From assembly GCA_000711775.1 (NCBI GenBank), contig ARYC01000526.1, forward strand, positions 1 to 64,000: a stretch of DNA of 64,000 nucleotides, in the 5' to 3' direction. This document shows, one piece after another, positions 24,001-34,992 of the stretch. The position numbers were made by a program, and so were the translations under genes. A model generated the notes under the pieces. The model saw only the letters and a list, made by a program, of their open reading frames with translations, had not been told where the DNA came from and did not search any database. Positions within the stretch are counted from its first letter, which is position 1. Every line of letters begins with the position of its first letter. The DNA comes from Oxytricha trifallax. Lineage: Eukaryota; Ciliophora; Spirotrichea; Sporadotrichida; Oxytrichidae.

Positions 24001-25297
24001 CCTGCTCATCTCAACCCCATATTATTTCAGAATTTTGAAGAAATCTTTTAGCTACAGAGATTGATAACTCTCCCCAATTTTATCAAAAGTTTACTTGTGA
24101 CCAGCTACTGTGCTGCAAGACTTTGAAAATTTTATGAACATTTCTCTCATTGACTCTTCAGCTAGAATTATCTATTCTTCATGGGTGAATTAATCATTTA
24201 ATTCATCTAATAAACTACTCTCTGTTTCGTCTATGTTACTTAAGTCGTTCTATGTCTGGTTTTTTAATTTATAAAGCATTACTATAATTATTTATTTGTA
24301 CTAATTCATAAAAGAAATCGTTTAGCAACTTTAAGAAATAAAAATGATTTTCAAGGTGCATCATATCTAAACTTCTATCTCTTAGTGGAGTATCAAAATT
24401 CATATTGCCACCTCCCCTACTATTAATAATTTGATTTCCCTCACTTTTGATATTATTTTTCAAATCATTGAATGACTTAGATAACCTCAAATGCTTGATG
24501 GATTCTCTCTATAGACTATCAGAGTTTTAAAAGACATTTTAATTTTAATCATCCAGGCTTTAATTTAATACAATAAAACCTTTCACAGGCTTTACTTTTG
24601 TTATTTGTATCTCTTTTTACTATTATGAAATTAAAAACTTAACATAAAAGCTTAAGTTCTAATTTTTTTAGTACAGATGAAAATTCTTCATAAAATAGAT
24701 GTGGTAAATTAAAAAAATATGTATTGCAATAATTATTCTCTTTGACTAATTAATCAGAATTATCCTCGTTAACTATAATTTTGAAATTTTATCTCAACTC
24801 ACTATCTTCATCATATCTAAATCTATTTTTTTATTTTATCTTAATATTTTCATTGTCTTTTGATTTCGTGAATTCAGTCTGCTGGCGCAATTTTACATAA
24901 TAAATTGAATATAATTATATATTGAATGAATTATAATTATAAAAAAATCATAATTCTTTATATTAAACAATTAGAGATATCTAGATGGTAAATCTATTGA
25001 TTTTTACTACAAATCTAAAGTATAGGCTCTTTTAATTTGTTCTTAAAAATACTAGATTGATTTTCACAATAAATACTAATTTTCAATATTTAAATAGATA
25101 AAAATGGATTTATTTTCGAATAAAATTACTAAAATTAGTTAATGATAATTTATTTTAAATTTAATCTCGAATTCTCTATCTGTTAATCATTGTTCTTTAG
25201 TACTTTTAATGTCTTTAATTATAGATCTTGTGCTATTTTTAATGTTTTATTGTGCAATAGCCTCGTCATAAGCATATTTCTTATTATGAGCTGACAT
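21050..25297 (-). CDS. EF-hand-like/Asn-Gln-rich protein, multi-segment
   Basis: Start ATG 25297 (MSAHNKKYAYDEAIAQQNIK), then an interruption of about 370 bp to LRQQTEFTKSKDNENIK near 24890. Further blocks: SFNDLKNNIKSEGNQIINS (about 24480), an EF-hand-pair-like region (DFFKILKQYGVEMSR, KKYSPNGSTIDFSQF; about 24050-23900), a Ser/Asn-rich block with SKSPYRDKY to TGA 23397-23395, a basic block (LKKMLQRLMPQKYVKLLPG; about 23250-23150), and Asn/Gln-rich blocks at 22830-22670, 21800-21650 and 21380-21090. The EF loop lacks the full canonical Asp pattern, so calcium binding is doubtful. The downstream blocks may be a separate gene; the G-tract element at 22140 sits between two of them. Confidence 0.45.
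22140..22642. mobile_element. G-tract inverted-repeat element 1 (503 bp), TA-flanked
   Basis: The left end reads AAATCTTGGGGGGGGAAGTT and the right end is its near-perfect reverse complement; TA lies outside both ends (22138-22139 and 22643-22644). Each terminal repeat holds two copies of a GAAGTTTCCTGCAC-type motif. The interior carries a ciliate-code ORF. Size, TIRs and TA flanks fit a non-autonomous Tc1/mariner-type element. The terminal motif recurs at 62683-63056. Confidence 0.75.
22247..22522 (+). CDS. short ORF inside G-tract element 1
   Basis: About 91 codons open with TAA/TAG as Gln and ending at TGA 22520-22522. Residue use is protein-like: charged and aromatic, with segments such as KYTLNWIQYFKITIV and WKTSEFLESEERYQQL, unlike the Ile/Lys/Asn noise of nearby AT-rich DNA. 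It runs opposite to the gene around it. No ATG was found at the start, so it may be a fragment: a relic of a transposon protein or a coding segment of another gene. No homology recognised. Confidence 0.45.
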
Positions 25298-25393
25298 TTT
25301 TTATTGCTGTTATATGTAATGACTGTATTAACTCTCAACATCAATATTTATATTATTATGAATAAATACTCTAATCAATTACAATATAAAATT

Positions 25394-27610
25394 TCAATTT
25401 AGCTACTTCAGTTTTATTATTTTAAGATAATCTTTAACATAAACGTGATCAATTATTCTACTATCAATCTCAAATTTCTCTTCTTCGGTTTAATCAATCT
25501 ACCAAGCGTTCTAAGCCTCCTCTGGTTTTATGCCTGGGTAGCCAAGTATCTTGTGAGCAGATACTAAATCACATTTACTTGAAGAGGCTGGTTTAATGCC
25601 TCGAGCATACCATTTGAAGCTTGGAAGTTAATAACTCATTAGAAATGAATTTGCTTTTTCCTTTACATTTTTATTACAATACAAATTAATTCGAGTAATT
25701 AAATTTAATTTAATAGCAATTTCCTTGAGTTCCTCTTTCTTTGCGAATATCATAGCCTACTCTGCACTTAAAATCCCTAATTCAATAGCCTTTGGAGTGA
25801 GTCTGAAATCACTATTTTCCGCTCTTACTGACAGCCTATATTCTGATCTTGCAGTAAACATTCGATAAGGCTCGTCAGCACCATCCTTTATTAGATCATC
25901 TACTAACACTCCAGTTAATGCCTCATCTCTCTATAGCGTGAATGGTGATAGATTTTAGGCTTTTCTCCCTCCGTTAATTTTATATTTTAAAATTTAATCT
26001 CGCTATAGAGCTTTCAAATTATCTTTCAATTCCCATAGTCTATAAATTTGCAATTAAATTCTTTTGAATGCCTGCTATTAGTCCCTGACAAGCTGCCTCT
26101 TCATATCCAGTAGTTCCATTAATCTATCCTGCTAAAAACAGTCCAGGTATTTAATTAGTCTCAAGAGTGTGTTTCAGCACTGTTTTAGGATCTATGTAAT
26201 CATAGTCCACTATGTATGCTGGCTTTACCATTTTCACATTTTCAAGGCCAGGAATACGTCGTAGAAACTCTAGTTGAGCTTCCTCGGGAACTCCTGTGCT
26301 TATACCATTAGGATAAACAACATCTGTTGATAAACCTTCAGGTTCAAGCCAAATATTACAATTATTTTACATTGTACGTTTTTTGTACAATTTGTTTGTA
26401 ATATCTTAAAAGGAATTATTTGTTATATACACAAATATTGTGGCCATCTCTGTCTGGAAATCTTTCTAACTTTTTCTCGATAGATGGGCAATATCTGGGT
26501 CCTACACCGTAACCCCCACCACGTGATAACTTAGCAGTCAAATGTAAATTATCTCTAATTACCTAATGTGCATATTCATTTGTCCTAGTTATATGGCATT
26601 ATATCTGTGGATTATAAATAAATGATATAAAACCTAAAATAATATATTAAATTAGTATTATTAAAATTCGGTATTAATTATAGTTATAAATTACTTTAAT
26701 AATAACTGGTTGAATTTGATTGAATTCATGAACATAGCTGAAGAACTAAATTTTCTCATCACTTTCTTATATTTCCATTCCTCTATAGTTAATTGTCTTC
26801 CCATCTAATCTAGGTGGTGTACCCGTTCTCATAATTATAATAAATTCCAATAAAATACCTATAAAAACTTATTTTTAAATCTCAATCTATCAATGGGGAA
26901 CATCTTCCTCAAAGAATAAGCCAATCCATCACTAGCTTTCTCAACACCCTCTTCATTTCTCATAAACCTTCCAGCAGATATTTATTTCTACCCTATGTAA
27001 CATCGACCCCCTAAAAACGTGCCAGTAGTCAGTATAACATTTGAAGCTCGTAGTTTCTCTCCGTTTTCCAAGACTATTCCTCGACATTCCCCATCCTCAA
27101 TAATCAGGTCATGTACACTACCCAGATACACTTCTAAGTTTTAAGTTTCTTCAGTGATGATTCTTTGCATGTTTTTAGCGTATAAGTCTCTATCAATTTA
27201 TGCACGTGGTCCATAAACTGCGGGACCCTTACTACGATTCAAAACTTTGAATTGAATTCCAGAGAGATCTGCACATTTACCTATCACACCACCCATAGCA
27301 TCTATTTCTCTAATTAAAGTTCCTCTTCCTACTCCTCCAATTGAAGGATTACAAGACATTTCACCTATAGTACTTAGTTTCTGTGTCACTATTGAAGAAA
27401 TTAAACAATGTTGTAAATCCTTAAATGAAGTCTGTCCATAAAAAAATACACAATATCTTAATTATGTAATAGAAGAGTTTTCGCACCAGTTCTGGCTGAA
27501 GCAGATGCAGCTTCACATCCAGCATGACCACCACCAACTACTATGACTTAAGCATCCCTAGCACCACTATTTATTATAGAATAATTCTATTTCTATATAG
27601 TCTAATTCAT
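25394..27610 (-). CDS. MTO1: MTO1/MnmG (GidA) tRNA uridine-modification protein
   Basis: MnmG/MTO1 is the FAD-binding partner in 5-carboxymethylaminomethyl-type modification of the tRNA wobble uridine, in mitochondria for eukaryotes. Start [20 protein letters not shown] at 27610, followed by the FAD dinucleotide motif [14 protein letters not shown]. Conserved blocks in order: [102 protein letters not shown]. Interruptions with phase-correct short repeats lie near 27480-27395 (TA), 26880-26800 (AA), 26710-26595 (CCA) and 26420-26360. The frame ends at TGA 25396-25394, which seems early: the family's C-terminal helical domain is mostly missing. AT-rich neighbours but normal MDS order. Confidence 0.9.
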
Positions 27611-28013
27611 TAGTTTAGAGTGTTTTTGTTGTGGCTTCAATAATCTTTATAAAACTTTCATTTCCTAAATTTAATTACTATTAATATTTATTATTATTTT
27701 TACACTTAACTACTTAATTTTGCAATACGAGCAGTATAATCTTTGAATATTATATTTTGCTTTAAAGTGAAGTTTGGTGCTAACTTGAAACTAAGGGTTA
27801 ATAAAATATTTTTGAATTAATTAACAGTCAATTGAAGATTATTAGCCTATTTATTGTACTAGTCTTTTTAAATATTGCAGATTTAAACAATGTTTTATAA
27901 ATAGAATATCATATTTAAAATCCATCTTCAAATGGATTTTAAATAATTTATTTATTTGTGTTGATTTAGCAATAAACAATTAGATATTTAACAAAAATAA
28001 ACACAACAAACTA

Positions 28014-30683
28014 ATGGGTTGCTCATCATCAAAAGACGTACAGGAGACCGCTTACAATGGTCCCACCACACTCGTTGGCTCACATTTGACTAAAGCCAGT
28101 GACGTAGTAGAATTTCCACAGTCATTAATTACATTATATGTCATTAAATCTTTATCTTTATGCTTAAGACACATTAATTTTTTAACTTCTTAAGGGAATA
28201 CAAGTTTTATTATAATTTAGTGAGTTCCCTGAGGGTACTAAATCACTTTTGAAGAAGAATTTAACTCCAGCAATCTGGAACTAATTGAAGGACAAGGTTG
28301 ATAAACATGGATTCACTTTCAGAGAAGCTATCTTCTCAGGCTGCAAAAACACCGACTCAGGCATTCACTAATTTAAGTTGTAGTATTTATAATCATTTTT
28401 ATGATGATACGAAATTACAGTACTTTATAACTAAATCAGATTGCAGTATGCTACTTTATATTTGTGATTCTAATTTTTGAATTTATATTGGTGTTTATGC
28501 TGGATCACACGACTCCTACACAGCATTTGCTCCACTCTTAGACAAGATTGTCCTTGACTATCACAAGCACGGCAAGAGTGCCAAGCATGTCTCAGATATG
28601 GATGCATCCAAGTTTCCAATATAATTTCCACAAGTAGTTCTTCAAACATTTCTTCAAAATTATTCAAAATTAATTGATAATGTAAGTTGAAGGCCCCACC
28701 CTTCACAGGTGAAGATGCTGCCATGATCATCTCAACTAGAATCAGAGTAGGCAGAAACTTGGCTGACTACCCACTTGGTCCAGGTCTCACCAGAGAGCAA
28801 AGATTAGAGATCATGAATAAGGTTGTTACTGCATTTAAAACTTCAAACTATAATCAAATTTCTGTAAGCTATATTTTATTAAGTGTAATATAATATAAGT
28901 GTATAAGAAAATTAAAAATTAAAAAATTTTAGTTTGTTTAAATAAACAATGAAAACATATAAAATTGCTGTAAATTAAAGTTATATTATAATTATATTAG
29001 AATCTTAAAATTAATTGATAAGAAAAGGAGATAACAAATTTTCAATTTTAATTTTAAAAATGAAATTAAAAATTATTCAAATTATATCATTTTATTAGGA
29101 ATAAACTTATATTTCTTAAACGTCGACTGTAGATATATTATAGAATTGCTAAAAAATATTATTTCCTTATAATTTTTACCAAATTTATATATATTTTTTA
29201 CGATAAGTAATTTAAATAAATTTAAAACTTTAAGAATAAAAAAAGATAAAACTGGTTTTAATTGAACACCTTCGAGGGAGACCTCTAGGGTCATTTCTAC
29301 CCTCTCGATGGCATGAGCAAAGATGTCTAACAAAAGCTCATCGATGATCATTTCCTCTTCAAATAAATTATTATATTTAATTATTGATCTATCATTTAAA
29401 GTACTTCATTGCATTAATTCGAATGTATTTAGTGAAGTTATGATTTATTGAAATTCAAGTAAGTAGACTATAAAATAAAGATATTCCATAAAATAAGAGA
29501 TATTCATAAAACAGCAACTCGAATGATAGAGGGATTAGATTGATAATTCATGGAGAATTGTATAAATTGGTATTGAGCAATATTTCCATATGAATTTGAT
29601 AAAAGAAAAGCATTATTTTATCATGACATTAATTATTTGATAACACCTAAGATTAATCAAATTGAACTCATTTAAATACAATTTACCATATATAAACATG
29701 ACTTAGTCCTATTGATTAAGTGATGTGCGATAGATCCAGTATTATAATAAATTAAACGATTTGTTGTATTCTTGTGGTCAATTCAATATCTCTATATAAA
29801 ATATATTATAAAATTGAATGAAATCAAACTTCAAAGATCTTATTGAACTCTATAGTTTAATATCAAAATGTTTTTCTATAATTACAATTGCTGTTGATGC
29901 CTAAAACTAATCAAAATTATATTTTTCATTTCAGTGTTATAAACAATTTTATAGGGAAGGTGATAGATTCTTGGAGGCATGCAACTTGAACAGAAACTGG
30001 CCAGAGGGTAGAGGTATCTTCCATAACAACGATAAGACTTTCCTTGTGTGGGTCAATGAGGAGGATCAATTGAGAATCATTTCCATGCAACAAGGTGCTG
30101 ATCTCCACAAGGTCTTCGACAGACTTTCAAGAGCTTGCGCTCACATTGAAACTGTTGCTAAGTTCTCTCACGACCAACATCTTGGTTACATTCAATAAAT
30201 TCATGTTTATCATTAAATTAAGGAAACTAGTTTTCATCAAATATTTGGAATTAAAATTTTAAATTAAAGTCATATCATTAGTTTTTTCGTATGGATTTTT
30301 CCAAGGTGTAGATATTTTTACTTAATTAAATGATTGTAAATATTTTCTGATTACCTCATGCCCAACTAACTTGGGAACTGCCCTAAGAGCTTCAGTACAC
30401 ATCAGACTCCCAAAACTTTCATTAAAGAAGGAACAATTCTAAGCCATCGCTGATAAGTACTACGTCTAAATCAGAGGTATCCACGGAGAGCACTCTGAGT
30501 CACCAGAGCCAATTTTCGATATCTCCAACAAGAGAAGACTCTTATTTTTCACACTATATTAGTCTTTTACTTTTATATCTTATAATAAATAAATATAGAA
30601 GACTCGGTAGATCAGAGAGAGATCTCGTTCAAGACATGTACGATGGTGTTAAAGCTATGATTGAAGCTGAAAAGGCTCTATGA
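28014..30683 (+). CDS. arginine kinase (phosphagen kinase), eight germline segments
   Basis: Transfers phosphate between ATP and L-arginine to buffer energy; ciliate forms serve cilia. The N-terminus [12 protein letters not shown] has the Gly2/Cys3/Ser6 pattern for myristoylation and palmitoylation, so membrane attachment is likely. Conserved blocks in order: [102 protein letters not shown] (with the reactive Cys), [19 protein letters not shown]. It ends EAEKAL-TGA (30681-30683). The protein is full length. Segments: 28014-~28120, 28222-28365, 28487-28612, 28690-~28841, ~29268-29363, 29941-30192, 30350-30541, 30597-30683. All gaps are AT-rich and most carry in-frame TGA. Confidence 0.95.
28363..28486. 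other. IES with ATT pointer in arginine kinase
   Basis: ATT at 28363-28365 and 28487-28489; removal gives [18 protein letters not shown], matching the family. 124 bp, with a long AT-rich ORF-like shadow that should not be annotated. Confidence 0.65.
28610..28689. other. IES with AAG pointer in arginine kinase
   Basis: AAG at 28610-28612 and 28690-28692; removal joins DMDASK to [11 protein letters not shown] in phase. 80 bp, AT-rich. Confidence 0.65.
29361..29940. other. 580-bp IES in arginine kinase
   Basis: Lies between LIDDHFLFK and the block [14 protein letters not shown], adjacent in the family. AAA on both sides keeps phase, but this leaves about four extra residues (QFYR), so the true boundary could be slightly different; a TTTCAG just upstream of the second block also allows an intron end. 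Confidence 0.6.
30190..30349. other. IES with ATT pointer in arginine kinase
   Basis: ATT at 30190-30192 and 30350-30352 in the same phase; removal gives [14 protein letters not shown], the invariant active-site region of phosphagen kinases. 160 bp, AT-rich. Confidence 0.7.
30533..30596. other. IES with 9-bp pointer AGAAGACTC in arginine kinase
   Basis: AGAAGACTC occurs at 30533-30541 and 30597-30605. Removing one copy plus the intervening AT-rich DNA joins ...ISNK-RRL to GRSERDLV exactly in frame. A 9-base match at both exact protein boundaries is hard to explain by chance and identifies germline IES structure. Confidence 0.9.
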
Positions 30684-30951
30684 GAAGGGGAAAACTGAAA
30701 TAAAATAGATGAATTTTTAGAAAATTTATATTTAAGAACGAAAATTTTTATCTAATTATACACCCTCACATTTTTTAGAATAACTCATTATAAAATTTAT
30801 AATTTCCCATTAAATGAAGAAAATATTTTATTTATAAAGTTAATGAAATTATGATGATAAAATACGAATTTCCTTTCAATTAAATCACCTTAAACTTTTA
30901 TTAAGATTTTAAGAGGTATTAACATTTTTAAGAAACCTAATCTTCATTTCT

Positions 30952-33887
30952 TCATAAGGTGAGGCAGTTAGTTGCAATTTGTGTTCTAAGTATAATTTCA
31001 TTTACTTTGCTCTGGTTTCTTGAGATAATTCTCGAGACTGCCTGAGTGACGATAAACTTTAGTTTAATATCTAATGCTTTCTAATTATTCTTTCCTTCTT
31101 CATCAATAAAAAAAAGAAATGGATTACATGCCCAAAGATTATTAATGAATTTAATCTATAGCATAATTATTTTGAGAAATATTAAATTATATATATTTTA
31201 CTAATCAGTTACTCAATCCTAACTTCTTCATATTATTCTTTTAAGTCCTGCATTTTAAGTTTGCTGCTCTCAATTTTCTTTATTTGATGTATTTCATTCT
31301 CATATTTAGTGGCATCCACATTTTCATTTTTCCTCAATCTATCAGCCTCAATTAATTTCCTTTTTTAATCTAACTGTGCTTCATATTCTTTCTTTAATTA
31401 AGCACAAGCTACCTATTTTTGCAATTGCTATTATTATAAAAGTACACTATAAAAAGGTTAGAGATAATTTATAAAATAACTCATGTATATTTATTCAAAA
31501 TTGATTATTTAATTTTAAAATTGCTTCTCTTTCATTGCTTCTTTTTAATACTTGACCATTTCGTGTTTCTATGTCAAAAACTTCTCATATTTTTATCTTT
31601 TCTATACATAACTATCCATTTTTAAAGTCAAATCTAGTTCTATTTATTTCCTCACTTCTGGACTGCGATTAATCAACGATGACCAGACTAAATCTGTGTT
31701 TATTTTACTGTAAATTTTTAAGTTTTCAAGTGACTTATGATCTGCAAGTTGATTTTAATTTTCTTAAATGTTTATGTTATCGTTAGTTTAAAAAAATTCA
31801 ATATTTAAATATAGTTTATTTGATCTATGAGAGTCTAATAATAATAATATTATGTGATGATAAATATTTATAAGTTTGTAATTTCTTCTGAAGCAGTAAG
31901 TTGATTTTACTTTATCTCTGTTATTACCTCTTATATTCAGACCTCTCTCTGGCTTTTCTCATTCGATCCTCTAGATGTTCCAATATTCTAGCTGTCTCTG
32001 ATTTCCTTCGTTTGTACATAACTAGACTTCTTGGTCTCTCTTGCGAAGACTCGAGTGAGTACTATAGATCATAGTTGCTGGGATTTATTTAAGTAAGATC
32101 ATAGAGTTATTTATTTGAAGTGTTCGAAATTGAGTTGTCAAGAATAGATTTGTTTGGTAGGTATCTTTATAAATAAATGGTGATTATTTTTATAGTTTAT
32201 AAAATCAAATTAATATTACATACACATATTTATGATTAGAAAATAATAAGTATCTACTTCCATAATTATTTGATTGTAAAAGCAGTTGAAGTCTAATAAA
32301 ATCCCTATGATAATAATATAATAAATTATAATATGTAATTAAATTTTAATTATTCTTAAATAAATAATTCATTCGTAAATTAATTTTAACACTAAATAAC
32401 AATTAAAATAATTAACCTAAGACATTTTCCTTAATTATTCCTTGTTTTTTTTAATTATGGGTTTATAATAAAGTTATAAGGATTATTTTTTGAATCTCTT
32501 TTCAAAATATTTTTATATCTTTAAATATAATTATTATAATTATATAATCATTTTCAGAAACTTAATCCATTTTCCTCTACTCTTTTGCTTTTCTCTCTTT
32601 TAGTTCTTTTAAATATTCCATGTAATTTTTAATCCCTTTTTTCTCAATATCTTCTTGCATTTTTTCATATTTTAACTTAGCTTGATCTCTCTTTTTCTGC
32701 ATTTGTTCTAATTTAAATTTCTTCTCATTTATTGTCTCCTCTCTGATTTCTTCCACTTTTTTGTCTTTCTTTTCCCATTTTTCTATCATAGAATTTAACT
32801 TGTCTATTTTCTATTTTGCTTTAAAAATAGGGATTAATAATTATAATTATCATATATACAAATGTAAAAGTGAAGGGGTTTTGGGGAAAATAATAAAAAT
32901 TGAATATATATATATATATATATTCTGCTCTTTCTTCAGCAAGTTATCTAGCTTTCATATATCTAGTCAAAGCATCATAATCAGAGAGTTAAGAATTATT
33001 TTAATTGAAGCTTTTACTAAGATTAACTTAATTTGATTTGAAGTGTTCATTACGATTTTCTAATGGTTTCTAGTCTCTAATATATAAAAATGTCGCCATA
33101 ATATATTTAAGCTAATATAAAATAAATTTTAAAACTTATATCTCTAATAGTAGGCGACTAATTAAGGTTTTATTTACTTTTAATCGTTTTCTTTCTTTAT
33201 AAGAATTTCTTCTCGCCACTAGACTCACTCTAATTATTAATAAAATGACTAGGACTTGAGTTAATATTATCAATATTGTTATTACTGAGCTCAGTTTAGA
33301 AGAAAGAATTTGTATTTTATTTCTGGATGCTGCTTGAAAGGTCTTGTGATTGATTCATTTATAGCTGTTTCTTTAAGCTACTTGATATTTTGTCCAAAAT
33401 TGCACTCTATGTTGGCAATTAATTCATGATATAAACTCACTTTAAAAATTATATAAGCAATAAAATCTAATTAAATCACACTATAACGGAGCAAATTGTA
33501 TCACTTTATTTTTTAATTTCCCAAAATAAAAATTCATAACAGAATAAGGATTTGTGGAACTACTACTATTTTAATCAAATGAATAATTCTAAGTTAGATA
33601 ATTATTTGATAATCTAGAGAGATTATTATTATTTCTTGAATAATTTGCAGTATTATTATTATGATCTAACACTGTTGAATTTCTTGTGAATTTATATCTC
33701 TAGAGTTTTTTCTATTGATTATAGTATTATTCATTGACTTTATCATTCACATTATATGCAATTTTAGGATAGATATTTATTAAAAATATATTTAAATTTA
33801 TTGATCTCTAATTTAAATTTAAGGACTTTAAATCCCATTTATTTTTGTTCCGATATTTGTTCCATTTACTTGTTGATCATGATTCAT
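30952..33887 (-). CDS. coiled-coil hypothetical protein, multi-segment
   Basis: Start MNHDQQVNGTNIGTKINGIQ at 33887. Blocks: KIAYNVNDKVNEQYYNQQKK and an Asn/Ser-rich stretch (33770-33530), SLYHELIANIECNFGQNIKQ (about 33440), a Ser/Asn block (33290-33110), a strongly charged coiled coil (32830-32560: KKFKLEQMQKKRDQAKLKYE), a basic block (MYKRRKSETARILEHLEDRM; about 31990), VRKQIELDLTLKMDSYVQ (about 31640), a second Lys/Glu coiled coil (31400-31200), and a helical C-terminus ending at TGA 30954-30952. The pattern resembles ciliary or cytoskeletal coiled-coil proteins but I cannot name a family. At least six interruptions are present. Its 3' end converges with arginine kinase, 268 bp away. Confidence 0.6.
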
Positions 33888-34149
33888 ATGAATAAGCAAG
33901 GATATTTTGCTTAAATATTCTAATAAAGAACAATATAAATAGTATTGGGCAAATATTATTTGTTTTGATTAAATTTATAAATATAGCTTCATATTTATTA
34001 TGAATCATCACTCTTTGAATTGCAATATAATATTAATTTAATCAATAAATAAATATATTTTTAAAAAATAAAGGAATAATTATTATATTATAAATAAAAA
34101 TAAGTGGAAGATTTATATGTATTTTTTTAATTTTTTAAAGTTTTAACTT

Positions 34150-34765
34150 ATCTTCATTCTTTTCATACAATAACTAGAAAAATTATTCTTTGATTCATAT
34201 AATTTTCACTATTAAAATAATAAATTTATTTGATAGTAATATTAATATTTACTTATTCTTTTCTTTTTATAGTGATTGAAATGAATTTTAGCTACTTCTT
34301 CATGTTCAAATTGTGATTTAAAATCTTCAATTGTCCTAAGAATAACAATTTTTGATTTATTAATGATATTACTTAATCACAATAATTTGTGGGTCAACTC
34401 TAGCTTTCTTAATATAATCCATACCTTCCTCTGTAAATTTCCCATCCTCTAATAAAAATAGTATTTTAATAATTCCTCCACAATTGTATATAAATCTTTA
34501 CAAAAATTAAAATTTACCAAGATTAAAGTTTTAAAAGTCAATTTCAATGGATCAACTTACTTCTATCAAATATTTTATTGAAAGTCCGCTCAGCTTAAAT
34601 TTTTAGCTTCATTTCATTAGAAAGTTAATGCTGCTGTTGTGGTTAATCTACATAAAAAGGAAATAAAAATTATTGTAAAGTAATTAGAGATATTTAAATT
34701 TTCATACTTTAGCCATTTTGCTTGTTTGAATAGCCTGCGAAATTTAATGGAGATTTTAAAGACAT
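34150..34765 (-). CDS. small conserved-looking protein, three to four exons
   Basis: Start MSLKSPLNFAGYSNKQNG at 34765. An interruption of 55-60 bp beginning GTATGA and ending ATGTAG leads to a Gln-rich block (NQPQQQHQLSNEMKLKIQAE) and RTFNKIFDR, then a second interruption beginning GTAAGT leads to DGKFTEEGMDYIKKARVDPQ, then to TIEDFKSQFEHEEVAKIHF near 34300. The FTEEGxxYI and EEVAKIHF blocks look ordered. The short GT-AG gaps suggest introns rather than IESs. The 3' end is uncertain; a Lys-rich tail may follow near 34190. The gene is divergent from UBR (start 34993), sharing a 227-bp upstream region. No family assigned. Confidence 0.5.
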
Positions 34766-34992
34766 TTTAACCTTTTTATTTAGTTTTATAATTGAGATTT
34801 TGATTTTATTAATATATTACTTTCCGATAAAAATTCCTTATATATATATTTTACTTAATATTTTCAGATTTTTTAATGAATATAAATTGCATTTACAATA
34901 TTTTGAATATTTTTAATTGCCAATATAACGTCATTAAGAGAATTATTATAAATAAATTATCATAAATATTTGAGTTAAATTAAGGAGGAAAT

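Noticed and set aside
28298..28480. 60-codon ORF overlapping the second arginine kinase segment
   Set aside because: Out of frame with the conserved kinase sequence and extends into the IES; a shadow.
28470..28730. Minus-strand 86-codon ORF
   Set aside because: Antisense to conserved arginine kinase segments; no independent support.
29082..29351. Minus-strand ORF of 89 codons
   Set aside because: Composed of IES sequence plus antisense of the EGDLQGHFYPL kinase block.
32880..32930. (AT)n microsatellite as a regulatory element
   Set aside because: A simple TA repeat inside an AT-rich gap of a split gene; nothing indicates function.
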